A DNA stretch of 64,000 nucleotides from Geodermatophilus aquaeductus (GTDB taxonomy: Bacteria > Actinomycetota > Actinomycetes > Mycobacteriales > Geodermatophilaceae). A model generated the notes under the pieces. The model was given only the letters and a program-made list of their open reading frames with translations. It did no database searches and had not been told where the DNA came from. A program made the translations under genes and the position numbers. Numbering within the stretch: position 1 is the first letter of the stretch; every line of letters starts with the position of its first letter. Location: the NCBI RefSeq assembly GCF_900182545.1, contig NZ_FXTJ01000016.1:1-64000 (forward strand). Direction: 5' to 3'. Shown piece after piece: positions 1-11,012 of the stretch.

Positions 1-206
1 GTGGGCAGCACCCGGTCCTCCCCCAGCACCGGCCCGGTCACCTCCGTCAGCCGGTGCGGCAGGTCCACCGGCGTGCGCAGCGGCGCCCGCAACGCGGTGC
101 TGCGGTACTCGGCGAACCCCACCGGGGTGCGGGCGGCGGCCTCCTCCCGCAGATAGCGCGGCAGGTGCAGACCCGGCACGGCCGGCGCGGGAGTGGTCCC
201 GGTCAT
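1..206 (-). CDS. pcaH: protocatechuate 3,4-dioxygenase beta subunit, N-terminal part
   Basis: Only the first 68 codons are inside the window; the gene continues past the left edge. The residues YRSTALRAP and LPHRLTEVTGPVLG match the N-terminal domain of PcaH, the iron-bearing beta subunit of protocatechuate 3,4-dioxygenase, which opens the aromatic ring of protocatechuate to 3-carboxymuconate in the beta-ketoadipate pathway. The iron-ligand Tyr and His residues lie in the missing part and cannot be checked. The ATG at 206 has no ribosome binding site but has TAGCTT seven bases upstream on this strand, so the transcript is probably leaderless. The family call rests on this short stretch only. 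Confidence 0.72.
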   Translation of the reverse strand, partial: MTGTTPAPAVPGLHLPRYLREEAAARTPVGFAEYRSTALRAPLRTPVDLPHRLTEVTGPVLGEDRVLP

Positions 207-213
207 ACCCGCG

Positions 214-219
214 AAGCTA
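214..219 (-). promoter_or_regulatory. -10 element of pcaH (leaderless)
   Basis: TAGCTT read on the minus strand, ending seven bases before the ATG at 206. The same spacing recurs at many other genes in the window. Confidence 0.5.
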
Positions 220-472
220 CGGCCGCCCGGCGACCCGCCCCAAGCCGGCGGTCCCGCTGGACGGAAGCACGCCGCACCCCGGACGCCGCTGCCCTCCGGT
301 CGGTCACTTCCCGCGGGAGAAGCCCGGGGGTGCCGCGCCCGGGCGGGCCGGAGCATCATCCGGCACACGATCTCCGCGCGCCCGGACGAGGGTGAGGGCG
401 CCGACGTGCGGTCGAACGGGTCGCGGCCCTGGCGGCGACCCCGAGCGCCTGACCCGCCGAGGGAGGCCCGCC

Positions 473-3061
473 GTGCCCATCCGGACCCCGGACCAGCGGC
501 TCCGGGTCTTCCTCAGCTCCACCATGCAGGAGCTGGCCGACGAGCGCGGCGCGGTGAAGGCCGCCGTCGAGCGGCTGCGGTTCACGCCGGTACTCTTCGA
601 GCTGGGCGCCCGGCCCCACCCGCCGCGCGAGCTGTACCTCGCGTACCTGCGGCAGAGCGACGTGTTCGTGGGCGTCTACTGGCAGTCCTACGGCTGGGTG
701 GCTCCCGGGCAGGAGCTGTCGGGGCTGGAGGACGAGTACGTCGCCGCGGAGGACATGCCGAAGCTCGTGTACCTGAAGGAGCCGGCACCCGACCGGGAGC
801 CGAGGCTGGCGGCGATGATCGACCGCATCGGGTCCGACGGGCTGTCCTACCGCAGCTTCGGGACCGCCGAGGAGCTCGCCACCCTGGTCGCCGACGACCT
901 CGCCCTGCTGGTGAGCGAGCGGTTCGCGACCCCGGGGGCGACGGCGGGCGGTGTGCCCGCTCCGCGGTGGAGGCTGCCGGCCCCGACGAGCTCCTTCGTC
1001 GGCCGGCAGCGTGAGGTGGCGGAGCTGCGGGAGCTGCTGACCGATCCCGCCACGCGCCTGGTGACCCTCGTCGGGCCCGGCGGCATCGGCAAGACCCGCC
1101 TGGCGCTGCAGGTCGCCGCCGGGCTGCAGGAGGCGTTCCCGGACGGCGTCGCGGCCGTACCGCTGGAGACGGTGCGCTCGCCGGACCTCGTGCCGTCCGC
1201 CGTGGCGACCGCTCTCGGCCTCCCGGGCGGGGGTGGCCGGTCGCCGCAGGACGCCCTCGCCGCGTTCCTGGCACCGCGGCGGATGCTGCTGGTCCTCGAC
1301 AACCTGGAGCAGGTCGTCGGCGCGACGCCGCTGGTCACGCAGCTGCTCGGTGCCGCCGCGGACCTCACCGTGCTCGCCACCAGCCGGGAGGTCCTCCACC
1401 TGACCGGCGAGCACGTGGTCACCGTTCCCCCGCTGCGCACGGGCGGAGCCGGGGAGCCGGTCGAGGTGCAGGCCCGGGCCGAGGCGGTGCAGCTGTTCCT
1501 CGACCGCGCCCGGGCGGTCCGGGCCGACGTCCCCCTGGACGTGCCGCAGCTGCGGGCGGTCGCCGAGATCTGCCGTCGGCTCGACGGGCTCCCGCTGGCG
1601 ATCGAGCTGGCGGCCGCCCGGGTCCGGCTGCTCGACCCGGTCGAGCTGCTGCGCCGGCTGGACTCCCGGTTCACCGTGCTGGCCGAGGGACCGCGCGACC
1701 TGCCGGAACGGCAGCGCACCCTGCGCCGGACGGTGGAGTGGAGCTACGACCTGCTCGACGCCGGGGACCGGGTCGCCTTCGCCCGGCTGGCCGTCTTCGT
1801 CGGCGGCTTCACCCTGCCCGCCGCGGAGGCGGTGTGCCGCGACGAGCGGGTGCCCGACGTGCTGGGCGCGGTGGCCTCGCTGGTGGACGAGAGCCTGGTG
1901 CGGGTGGGGGCTCCGGACTCCGGGGACCCGCGCTTCAGCCTGCTGGACACCGTCCGGGAGTTCGCCCTGGAGCGGTTGGAGGCCGGCGGCCAGGCCGATC
2001 GGGTCCGTGCGGCCCACGCCGCCTTCTACCGCGCGTTCGCGCTCACGATCCAGCCGACGCCGGGCGGGTCGGACCCCTCCGCGCTGGACCGGTACGTCGT
2101 CGAGTCGAGGAACCTCGACGCGGCGATGCGGACGTTCCTCGACCGCGGTGCCGAGGACGGGGCGACCGATCTCGGGCTCGCGCTGTGGCGGTTCTGGTGG
2201 GTCCACGGGCTCTTCCGCCCCGGGATCGGGTGGATGGAGGAGGTGCTGGCGCGCGGCACGGGCATCACGGAGGCCGAGCGCGCCCACGCGTCGCTGGTGC
2301 TCGGGATGCTCAGCTTCGGGCAGGGCGACCACGACCGGGCGCTCCCGGCCCTGCGGACGGCGGTCGAGCTGCACCGCGCCCTCGGCGACCGCCGCTCGGC
2401 CGCCCTGGCCGCGGTCCCGCTCGGGCAGCTCGTGGCGGCCTCCGACCCCGCCGGAGGACAGGCGATGCTCGAGGCCGCCGTCGCGGACCTGCGTCGGCTC
2501 GACGACCGGTGGGGCCTCGCCTTCGCGCTGCTGTTCCTGGGCGCGGCGCTGCTCCTCCGGGACGAGCCCGGGAAGGCGGTGCCGGTGCTCCAGGAGAGCG
2601 TCGCGGTCGCCCGGACGGTCCCGACCGAGATCGTCCTCGGCAACGCGCTGGTGAACCTCGGTCTCGCGCACGCCGCGCAGGGGGACCTGGACGAGGCGGG
2701 CCGCGTGCTCGGGGACGCGCTGGAGCAGGGCCGGGCCCTCGACAGCCGCGAGACCAGCGCCCGCGCACTGGACGGGCTGGCCGCCGTCGCCGTGGCGGCA
2801 GGACAACCGGAGCGGGCAGCCCGCCTCGCCGGCGCGGCCGAGGGGATCCGCCGGTCGGTCGGTGCGACCGTCTTCCCCACCGACCAGGCGGCCTGGGCGC
2901 GCACCCGGTCCGCACTCGCCGACCGGCTGGGCGCGGCGGACAGCGCCGCCCGCATCGAGGCCGAGGCGCGCCGGCCGCTGGAGGACCTGCTCACCGACCG
3001 GTGGCGCCCGCCCGCTCCCCCCGGATCCCCGGCGGACGCACGACCGGCCGCGGCGGGATAG
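473..3061 (+). CDS. DUF4062 - STAND ATPase - TPR protein
   Basis: 862 aa. Residues about 8-100 match DUF4062 (RVFLSSTMQELADER near the start), a domain found at the N-terminus of NTPase signalling proteins. A NB-ARC/AfsR-type ATPase follows: Walker A GPGGIGKT at 201-208, Walker B LLVLDN at 272-277, and LATSRE at 301-306. The last ~300 residues are helical repeats of the TPR type. It resembles the ATPase-TPR half of SARP/LuxR regulators, but I see no DNA-binding domain at either end, so DUF4062 replaces the usual output domain. GTG 473 is chosen because GAGGGAGG lies seven bases upstream; an in-frame GTG at 392 lacks such a site. Role unknown: STAND proteins act as ligand-triggered switches, some in phage defence. 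Confidence 0.8.
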   Translation: MPIRTPDQRLRVFLSSTMQELADERGAVKAAVERLRFTPVLFELGARPHPPRELYLAYLRQSDVFVGVYWQSYGWVAPGQELSGLEDEYVAAEDMPKLVYLKEPAPDREPRLAAMIDRIGSDGLSYRSFGTAEELATLVADDLALLVSERFATPGATAGGVPAPRWRLPAPTSSFVGRQREVAELRELLTDPATRLVTLVGPGGIGKTRLALQVAAGLQEAFPDGVAAVPLETVRSPDLVPSAVATALGLPGGGGRSPQDALAAFLAPRRMLLVLDNLEQVVGATPLVTQLLGAAADLTVLATSREVLHLTGEHVVTVPPLRTGGAGEPVEVQARAEAVQLFLDRARAVRADVPLDVPQLRAVAEICRRLDGLPLAIELAAARVRLLDPVELLRRLDSRFTVLAEGPRDLPERQRTLRRTVEWSYDLLDAGDRVAFARLAVFVGGFTLPAAEAVCRDERVPDVLGAVASLVDESLVRVGAPDSGDPRFSLLDTVREFALERLEAGGQADRVRAAHAAFYRAFALTIQPTPGGSDPSALDRYVVESRNLDAAMRTFLDRGAEDGATDLGLALWRFWWVHGLFRPGIGWMEEVLARGTGITEAERAHASLVLGMLSFGQGDHDRALPALRTAVELHRALGDRRSAALAAVPLGQLVAASDPAGGQAMLEAAVADLRRLDDRWGLAFALLFLGAALLLRDEPGKAVPVLQESVAVARTVPTEIVLGNALVNLGLAHAAQGDLDEAGRVLGDALEQGRALDSRETSARALDGLAAVAVAAGQPERAARLAGAAEGIRRSVGATVFPTDQAAWARTRSALADRLGAADSAARIEAEARRPLEDLLTDRWRPPAPPGSPADARPAAAG

Positions 3062-3089
3062 GCACGGCTCCGTGCCCGCCGAGCCGTCG

Positions 3090-3869
3090 TCAGGGAGCGC
3101 TGCTGGGGAACCTCGGCGGGCGCTTGCCGAGGAACGCCGACACGCCCTCCCGGCCGTCGGGAGCGGCGGCCCGGGCCCGGATCGACAGGGTCTCGCGACG
3201 CAGCGCCGTCTCCGCGGCAGGGGTGGCGGTCTCGCGCAGCAGGCGCTTGGCGGCCACCTGCGCCGCCCGCGAACCCGACCGCAGCACCGCGACCACGTCC
3301 TCCACCGCCGCGTCGAGCTCGTCGTCCGGGTGGACCTGGGCGACCAGCCCCGCGGCCCGCGCCTCCTCCGCTGACAGGACGGGGTTGAGCAGCGCCAGGT
3401 GCAGCGCCCGGTGCAGTCCGATCGACGCCGTCAGGAGCGTGCTGCCGCCGTCGGGCGAGAAGCCGATCCGGGTGTAGGCGAGGGTGAACCGCGCGGACGC
3501 CGCCGCGAGCACGAGGTCGGCCGCCGCGGCCAGCGGCACCCCGGCGCCGGCTGCGGTGCCGCGCACGACGGACACCACCACCGCGTCCATCCGGTGCAGG
3601 TCGCTGACGACGCGGTGCAGCGACTCGGCCATGTCGTCGACCATCTGCTCCACGTCGTCGGCGGCGGCGAAGGCGGACACGTCCCCGCCGACGCTGAAGG
3701 CGCGGCCCGCGGCGGAGAGGACGACGACGTGCACGTCGTCGGCGCGGGCCCGCCGTACGGCGCGGCCCAGGTCCTGGACCATCGCCGGGGTGAGGGGGTT
3801 GCCCCGCTCCGCGTCGGCCAGCGTGATCCGCGCGACGCCGTCCCGCTGGTCGTACTCGACGGTGGTCAT
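3090..3869 (-). CDS. enoyl-CoA hydratase/isomerase family protein
   Basis: 259 aa, normal for a crotonase. The chain shows AAGRAFSVGGDVSAF (oxyanion-hole region), then VVRGTAAGAGVPLAAAADL and FTLAYTRIGFSPDGGSTLL, the usual order of crotonase motifs. The acid/base Glu of true hydratases is not obvious (FSPDGG where many have a PExG-type motif), so it may be an isomerase or a dehydratase of another acyl-CoA. ATG 3869 has GGAGGAG just upstream. It ends 28 bases from the stop of the convergent STAND gene and is divergent from the small protein at 4020. Substrate unknown. Confidence 0.85.
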   Translation of the reverse strand: MTTVEYDQRDGVARITLADAERGNPLTPAMVQDLGRAVRRARADDVHVVVLSAAGRAFSVGGDVSAFAAADDVEQMVDDMAESLHRVVSDLHRMDAVVVSVVRGTAAGAGVPLAAAADLVLAAASARFTLAYTRIGFSPDGGSTLLTASIGLHRALHLALLNPVLSAEEARAAGLVAQVHPDDELDAAVEDVVAVLRSGSRAAQVAAKRLLRETATPAAETALRRETLSIRARAAAPDGREGVSAFLGKRPPRFPSSAP

Positions 3870-4019
3870 GGCGGCTCCTCCGCGGATCCCAGGGGGACGA
3901 CCCCGCCGGCGATGATCCTGGCCCGGCTGTCCAGGCGCCCGTGGACAGCGGAGGCGATCAGGGACAGTCTGGGCGCCCCCGACCACGGTCGGACAGTCGA
4001 CCCGAGACGAGGGCTCTCC

Positions 4020-6326
<2,307 letters not shown>

Positions 6327-6422
6327 GCGCCCAGGCTCCCGGCCGGGCCGGGGTGGGCACATCCGGGAACACCCTGGCCCGGGCCCTGACCCGCGGGGTG
6401 TCATCGCCGGGGCGGCCGCCGC

Positions 6423-7103
6423 CTACGGGGCGACGAGTCCCGTCCGGTAGGCGACGACGACGAGCTGCGCGCGGTCCCGGGCACCCAGCTTGGTCATGGC
6501 GTGGCTGACGTGCGTCCGGGCGGTGGCCGGGCTGAGGAACAGCGCGGCGCCGATCTCGTCGTTGGTCATGCCCCGGCCGACGAGCGCGAGGACCTCCCGC
6601 TCCCGCTCGGTGAGGACGGCCAGCCGGTGCGCGGCGGCCGCGTCGGCCGTCCGGCGGGCGGTGAACTGCGCGATGAGGCGACGCGTGATCCGCGGCGCGA
6701 GCAGCGCCTCGCCGGCGGCGACCACCCGGATGGCGTGCAGCAGCTCGGCCGGGCCGGCGTCCTTGAGCAGGAACCCGCTGGCCCCGGCCTGCAGGCCCTC
6801 GAACACGTGCGCGTCGGTGTCGTAGGTGGTCAGGACGAGGACCCGCACCCCGCGCAGCCCGTCGTCGCCGGCGATCCGGCGGGTGGCCTCGATGCCGTCG
6901 GTCCCGGGCATGCGGATGTCCATGAGGACGACGTCGGGGCGGAGCTCCCGGGCCCGGGCGACGGCCTCCGCGCCGGTGGCGGCCTCCCCCACGACGGCGA
7001 TGCCGTCCTCGGTCTCGAGCAGCAGCCGGAGGCCCGAGCGCACCAGCTGCTCGTCGTCGGCGAGCAGCACCCGGATCGGGCTCCCGTCCTCCGGCGCGGT
7101 CAC
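6423..7103 (-). CDS. NarL/LuxR-type response regulator
   Basis: 226 aa. The receiver domain covers residues 9-125 with the acidic pair D16/D17, phospho-acceptor D62 in VLMDIRMPGTDG and conserved K114 in FLLKD. A LuxR-type helix-turn-helix fills 160-226 (LTEREREVLALVGRGMTNDE). The start overlaps the stop of the sensor kinase by four bases, so the two genes are co-translated. The signal is unknown. It has the same architecture as the second, damaged regulator at 20988. Confidence 0.93.
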   Translation of the reverse strand: MTAPEDGSPIRVLLADDEQLVRSGLRLLLETEDGIAVVGEAATGAEAVARARELRPDVVLMDIRMPGTDGIEATRRIAGDDGLRGVRVLVLTTYDTDAHVFEGLQAGASGFLLKDAGPAELLHAIRVVAAGEALLAPRITRRLIAQFTARRTADAAAAHRLAVLTEREREVLALVGRGMTNDEIGAALFLSPATARTHVSHAMTKLGARDRAQLVVVAYRTGLVAP

Positions 7104-8305
7104 GCGCTCCCCGTCCCGGCCGGCACCAACGGCAGCCGCGCGGTGACGGCGAACCCACCGCCCGGCAGCGGGCCGGCGTCGAGGTCACCACCGAGGAGCC
7201 GGCAGCGCTCGCGCATCCCGGCGATCCCCTGGCCCGTCCCGGCCGCGGCGGCGCGCCGTCCCTCCCGCGGGCCCTCGTCGCGGACGCGGACGCACAGGAT
7301 GCCGGCGGCGACCTCCAGCGCGACCGTGACCCGGGTCGGCCCGACGTGCCGGATCACGTTGGTCAGCGACTCCTGCAGGATCCGGTAGGCGGCCCCGCCG
7401 ACGGCGCCGGGCACCGGCGGAGGCGGCGAGGCGGCCGCGAGGTCGACGTCGAGCCCCGCCTCCCGCGCCCGCGCGGTCAGCTCGCCGATCCGCCCGAGGC
7501 CGGGGTGCGGGGCGCGACCGTCGTCGGGACCCCGCAGGACCCCGAGCACGGCCCGCATGTCCTGCAGTGCCTCCGAGCTCGTCCGCGCGATCGCCTCCAG
7601 GGCCTCGCGCGCGCGGTCGGGCCGGCGGTCGAGCACGTGCGCGGTGACGCCGGACTGCACGCTGATGACGGCGAGGGCGTGCGCGACGGTGTCGTGGACC
7701 TCGCGCGCGATCCGCAGCCGCTCCTCGTCGACCCGGGCGCGGGCCTCCTGCTCCCGCGTCCGCTCGGCGAGCTCGGCCCGGGCCAGCGCCTCGGCGGCGA
7801 TCTCCCGCCGGGAGCGGACGCTCTCGCCCAGGGCGGCGCTCATCACCGAGGCGCCGATGCGGAAGAACACCCAGCCGATCGCGGCCGGCGGCTCGACGTC
7901 GGCGCCGGACACGAGCCAGCCGGCGGCCAGCACGGCCGTCCCCCCGCCGGCGACCAGCAGCGACCGGCGCCCGTCGCCGAGGGCGGTGACCGTGTACAGC
8001 GCCACGAAGAGCCCGAGCCAGCCGGGCCCGTCGGGGAAGTCGAGCGCGTAGTAGAGCAGGCTCGCGAGCGCGGTGGCGGCGAACACCGGGACCGGCCAGC
8101 GGCGGCGGACCACGACGACGGCGCCTCCGACGACCAGCAGGACGTACCCGAGGTAGCCGAGGTCGTCGAGCGGGCGCAGCACCCGCGCAGGATCGGCGTC
8201 GACGCGGGAGACCGTGCCCTGGACCTGCATGACCGTCACGAACGCCGCCAGCAGGACGTCCTGCGCCCAGGCGGGCAGGCGGAGCGGCGCGGCCCGGCCC
8301 TGCAT
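7100..8305 (-). CDS. two-component sensor histidine kinase (HisKA_3 type)
   Basis: 401 aa. Four to five membrane segments occupy about residues 15-160, followed by a short coiled linker. The dimerisation/phosphotransfer motif REVHDTVAHALAV gives H204 as phospho-acceptor. The ATPase domain ends in GTGQGIAGMRERCRLLGG. The arrangement matches the DesK/NarX-like kinases that pair with NarL regulators, and the partner follows directly with a four-base overlap. There is no large extracytoplasmic sensor domain, so the stimulus is probably sensed in or at the membrane. Confidence 0.92.
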   Translation of the reverse strand: MQGRAAPLRLPAWAQDVLLAAFVTVMQVQGTVSRVDADPARVLRPLDDLGYLGYVLLVVGGAVVVVRRRWPVPVFAATALASLLYYALDFPDGPGWLGLFVALYTVTALGDGRRSLLVAGGGTAVLAAGWLVSGADVEPPAAIGWVFFRIGASVMSAALGESVRSRREIAAEALARAELAERTREQEARARVDEERLRIAREVHDTVAHALAVISVQSGVTAHVLDRRPDRAREALEAIARTSSEALQDMRAVLGVLRGPDDGRAPHPGLGRIGELTARAREAGLDVDLAAASPPPPVPGAVGGAAYRILQESLTNVIRHVGPTRVTVALEVAAGILCVRVRDEGPREGRRAAAAGTGQGIAGMRERCRLLGGDLDAGPLPGGGFAVTARLPLVPAGTGSA

Positions 8306-8498
8306 GGCCGCGAGCCTAGGGGCCCCGGAGCCGGTCCCGACTCCGCTCGGCGGCGCGAGGGACTACGTCAGCGGGCGCGGTCCGGCCGGACCGGAGTGCG
8401 CCGGCGGGCGGAGGCACGGCCGATCGCCGGCCGACGACGACCGCGTGCCCGCGACGCGACGCTCGTCGGTGTCCGTCCCACCCCATCAGGAGGCCCCC

Positions 8499-8855
8499 GT
8501 GTCCGTCCTGCACCTGCTCGCCGTCCCCTCGTCCCTCGCCGCCGGCTACGAGCTCGGCACCGGGCGGGCCGTCCCCAGCGCGGCCGCCGTCGTCGGGCTG
8601 GTCGCCGTGGTCGCCGGCGGGCTGGCCCTCGCCCGCGCCGGCCGGACGGCGGGCCTCCTCGCCGTGGTGGCCGGGCCGGCCGCCACGCTCGTCGGCGGGG
8701 TGCACGCCCTCAACGCCGCGGGCGGCCTCGGCACGGGCAACGGCCTCGCCGGCGCCGTCGTCGCCGTCGTGCTCGGGCTGGCCGGCACGGTCCTCGGCGC
8801 GACCGCCCTGGCCCGCTCCCGCCGCTCCGCCCGGGTGGGGACCGGCGCGCGGTAG
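8499..8855 (+). CDS. small membrane protein, DUF6223-like
   Basis: 118 aa. Three hydrophobic stretches (about residues 26-46, 50-66 and 82-104) separated by short Gly- and Arg-containing turns, with a basic C-terminus (ARSRRSARVG). The pattern GTGNGLAGAVVAVVLGLAG resembles DUF6223 proteins, which have no known function; this assignment is from memory of the family. GTG 8499 is preceded by CAGGAGG at five bases. The gene lies between the divergent sensor kinase and the convergent antiporter gene, whose stop is six bases away. Confidence 0.7.
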   Translation: MSVLHLLAVPSSLAAGYELGTGRAVPSAAAVVGLVAVVAGGLALARAGRTAGLLAVVAGPAATLVGGVHALNAAGGLGTGNGLAGAVVAVVLGLAGTVLGATALARSRRSARVGTGAR

Positions 8856-8860
8856 CCCGC

Positions 8861-10051
8861 TCAGCCGCCCTCGACGGTCGGGACCGGAGCCGGCGCGGCC
8901 GGCCTCCGGTCCAGGGTGACGACCAGCGCGGGGAAGAGCAGCACCGTGAGCACGCCCGCCCCGACCAGCGCCGCGGCGTTCTCCGGCAGCATCGTGCCGC
9001 TGCGCAGGCCGATCTCCGCGAGCGCCACCAGCACGGGCAGCGCCGTCGCGCTCACCAGGGCGGTCTGCACGCGCTGCCGCGGCGGGAGCACGCGGCGGTA
9101 GAGCAGCAGGGCCGGCCCCCCGCGGACGGCGAGCATCAGCCCGAAGAACAGCAGCAGCCGCAGCGGCGCCTCGGCGATCGAGGCCAGGTCCAGCGCCATG
9201 CCCGAGGCGACGAAGAAGACCGGGACGAAGAAGCCGTAGCCGACCGCGTCGAGCTTCGCCTCCAGCCGGGGCGCCGCCGCGCCGACCCACCGCCGCAGGA
9301 CGACGCCGGCCAGGAAGGCGCCGAGCACCGCGTCGAGGTGGACCCGGTCGGTGACCGCGATCAGCGCGACCAGGAGCAGCACCGTGGCGCGCAGGGTGAT
9401 CTGCGCCGTCTCGTCCTGCCCCGCGGCGACCACCCTGGCGAGCCGGCCACCCTCCCGGACGCCGCGGCGCAGCAGGTCGAGGACGAGGGCCAGCAGGCCC
9501 ACCGCGGCCAGCGACAGCAGGGCGGTGAGCCGGCCCTCGGTGCCCAGGAACACGGCGATGGCGAGGACGGGGAACAGCTCCCCGACGCCGCCGGTGGCCA
9601 GCAGGTACCGCCCGAGGCGGCCGCCCAGGAGGCCCTTCTCGCGCAGGACCGGCAGCAGCGTCCCCAGGGCGGTGGTGGTCAGCCCGAGCGCCACCGGCAG
9701 GAAGGCGCGCACCAGGCCCGTACCGGCCAGCACTCCCACCACGCCCAGGGCCAGGCCGAGCGAGACGAACCAGGCGAGGACGGCGCGGCGGCCGGCGTCC
9801 TCGCGGAAGAGGCGGAGGTCGAGCTCGTAGCCGGCCAGCAGGAAGACGAAGCCGAGGCCGACGTCGGCGAGCACCCGCACGTCCTGCGCCGCCCCGACGT
9901 CGAGCACGTGCGGGCCCAGCAGCATGCCGCCGGCGAGCAGCAGCACCACCTGGGGCACCGGCAGGCGCGGGAACAGCCCGACGACGACCGCCGCGACGAG
10001 CGAGACGGCAGCGACGGCGGCCAGGGTGTCGATCGACACGACGTCGTCCAC
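8861..10051 (-). CDS. cation:proton antiporter (CPA2/KefB type)
   Basis: 396 aa, almost entirely membrane segments (about 11-12 helices). LLAGGMLLGPHVLDV, FVFLLAGYELDLRLF and LDAVLGAFLAGVVLR are typical of the Na+/H+ exchanger domain of the CPA2 family. It lacks the C-terminal TrkA-N domain of KefB/KefC, so it is a membrane-only exchanger; whether it moves Na+ or K+ cannot be told. GTG 10051 has GGAGG four bases before it; a second GTG at 10039 is possible. It is divergent from the repeat-bearing membrane protein at 10203. Confidence 0.85.
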   Translation of the reverse strand: MDDVVSIDTLAAVAAVSLVAAVVVGLFPRLPVPQVVLLLAGGMLLGPHVLDVGAAQDVRVLADVGLGFVFLLAGYELDLRLFREDAGRRAVLAWFVSLGLALGVVGVLAGTGLVRAFLPVALGLTTTALGTLLPVLREKGLLGGRLGRYLLATGGVGELFPVLAIAVFLGTEGRLTALLSLAAVGLLALVLDLLRRGVREGGRLARVVAAGQDETAQITLRATVLLLVALIAVTDRVHLDAVLGAFLAGVVLRRWVGAAAPRLEAKLDAVGYGFFVPVFFVASGMALDLASIAEAPLRLLLFFGLMLAVRGGPALLLYRRVLPPRQRVQTALVSATALPVLVALAEIGLRSGTMLPENAAALVGAGVLTVLLFPALVVTLDRRPAAPAPVPTVEGG

Positions 10052-10202
10052 CCGGCCTCCCCTCGGGGCGCGTGCCGCCGCGGCGGCGGGGACCGATCGT
10101 CCCGGGCGGCGGAGCGGGGCGGAAGGCGCGCGTGCGCGCTGCCCACGCGCGCGGCCACCGGGGGACCATGCCCGCGTTCCCCGGTCACGACAGGGAGGTG
10201 GC

Positions 10203-10277
10203 GTGGACCTCGACGGCGTGGACCTCGACGGCGTGGACCTCGACGGCGTGGACCTCGACCCCGTGGACCTCGACCCG
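10203..10277 (+). repeat. five tandem 15-bp units encoding VDLDG/VDLDP
   Basis: GTGGACCTCGACGGC is repeated at 10203, 10218 and 10233; at 10248 and 10263 the last codon is CCC or CCG. Each unit begins with GTG, so every unit offers an in-frame start codon. The array is the first 25 codons of the next gene. Confidence 0.95.
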
Positions 10278-11000
10278 GAGCTGCTGCCGGTGCTCAGCGG
10301 CCGGCGCGAGCTGGTCGCGTGGCTGGTCCTCGGCTTCCTCGTCGCCTTCCTCGTGACCCGCTTCGTCACGCACGCCATCCGCAGCGGCCGGGGCCCCTTC
10401 CGGGACGCCAGCGTCGGCGGGGTGCACCTGCACCACGAGGTGTACGGGATCTTCCTGCTGCTGGGCGCCGGCACCGCCGAGTTCGCCTACCGCCCGGCCG
10501 GCGCGGCCGGGGCGCTGCTGGCCGTGCTGTTCGGGACGGGCGCGGCGCTGACCCTCGACGAGTTCGCGCTGTGGCTGCACCTGGAGGACGTGTACTGGTC
10601 GCGCGAGGGCCGCAGCTCGGTGGACGCGGTGCTCGTGGCGCTGGTGGTCGGCCTGCTGCTGCTCGTCGGCGCCAACCCCTTCGACGCCGACCGGGCGGAC
10701 GGCGAGGGCGTGGTGGCGCTGACCGTGCTGGTCAACCTGGCCGTCGCCCTCGTCGCGATCCTCAAGGGCCGGGTGGTCCTCGGCGTCGTCGGCGTGTTCG
10801 TCCCGCTGGTGGCGGTCGTCGGCGCCCTGCGGCTGGCCCGGCCGCACTCGCCCTGGGCCCGGCGCCGGTATGCCGCCGGCGGCTCCCGCGCGGCCCGCTC
10901 GTTGCGGCGCTTCCCGCCGGGTCGGCGCAACGGCTGGGACGCGCTGGTCGACCTGTTCGCCGTCGTCCCGCCCCGCGTGCCGGCCGCCGCGGCCCCGTGA
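10203..11000 (+). CDS. integral membrane protein with N-terminal VDLDG repeats, function unknown
   Basis: 265 aa if the first repeat GTG is used; AGGGAGGTG lies just upstream of it. After the 25-residue acidic repeat come about six hydrophobic segments. The stretches VHLHHEVYGIFLLLGAG, ALTLDEFALWLHLEDVYW and GRSSVDAVLVALVVG are like a conserved actinobacterial membrane family with no role I know; the HLHH and DEFALWLHLEDVYW patches could bind metal. The C-terminus is basic. The four downstream GTG codons in the repeat could give shorter N-termini, and gain or loss of units would keep the frame. Confidence 0.8.
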   Translation: MDLDGVDLDGVDLDGVDLDPVDLDPELLPVLSGRRELVAWLVLGFLVAFLVTRFVTHAIRSGRGPFRDASVGGVHLHHEVYGIFLLLGAGTAEFAYRPAGAAGALLAVLFGTGAALTLDEFALWLHLEDVYWSREGRSSVDAVLVALVVGLLLLVGANPFDADRADGEGVVALTVLVNLAVALVAILKGRVVLGVVGVFVPLVAVVGALRLARPHSPWARRRYAAGGSRAARSLRRFPPGRRNGWDALVDLFAVVPPRVPAAAAP

Positions 11001-11012
11001 CGGCGCCCCCGG

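Noticed and set aside
356-2806. An open frame of over 800 codons on the minus strand opposite the STAND gene
   Set aside because: It is a by-product of the GC-rich third positions of the real gene; its translation is Arg/Gln/His-rich low-complexity with no domain. The same holds for long antisense frames at 33676-35880, 42191-45820, 36261-40076 and 56324-58867.
10203-10277. Possible CRISPR-like array
   Set aside because: The units are 15 bp with no spacers between them and are in-frame coding repeats.
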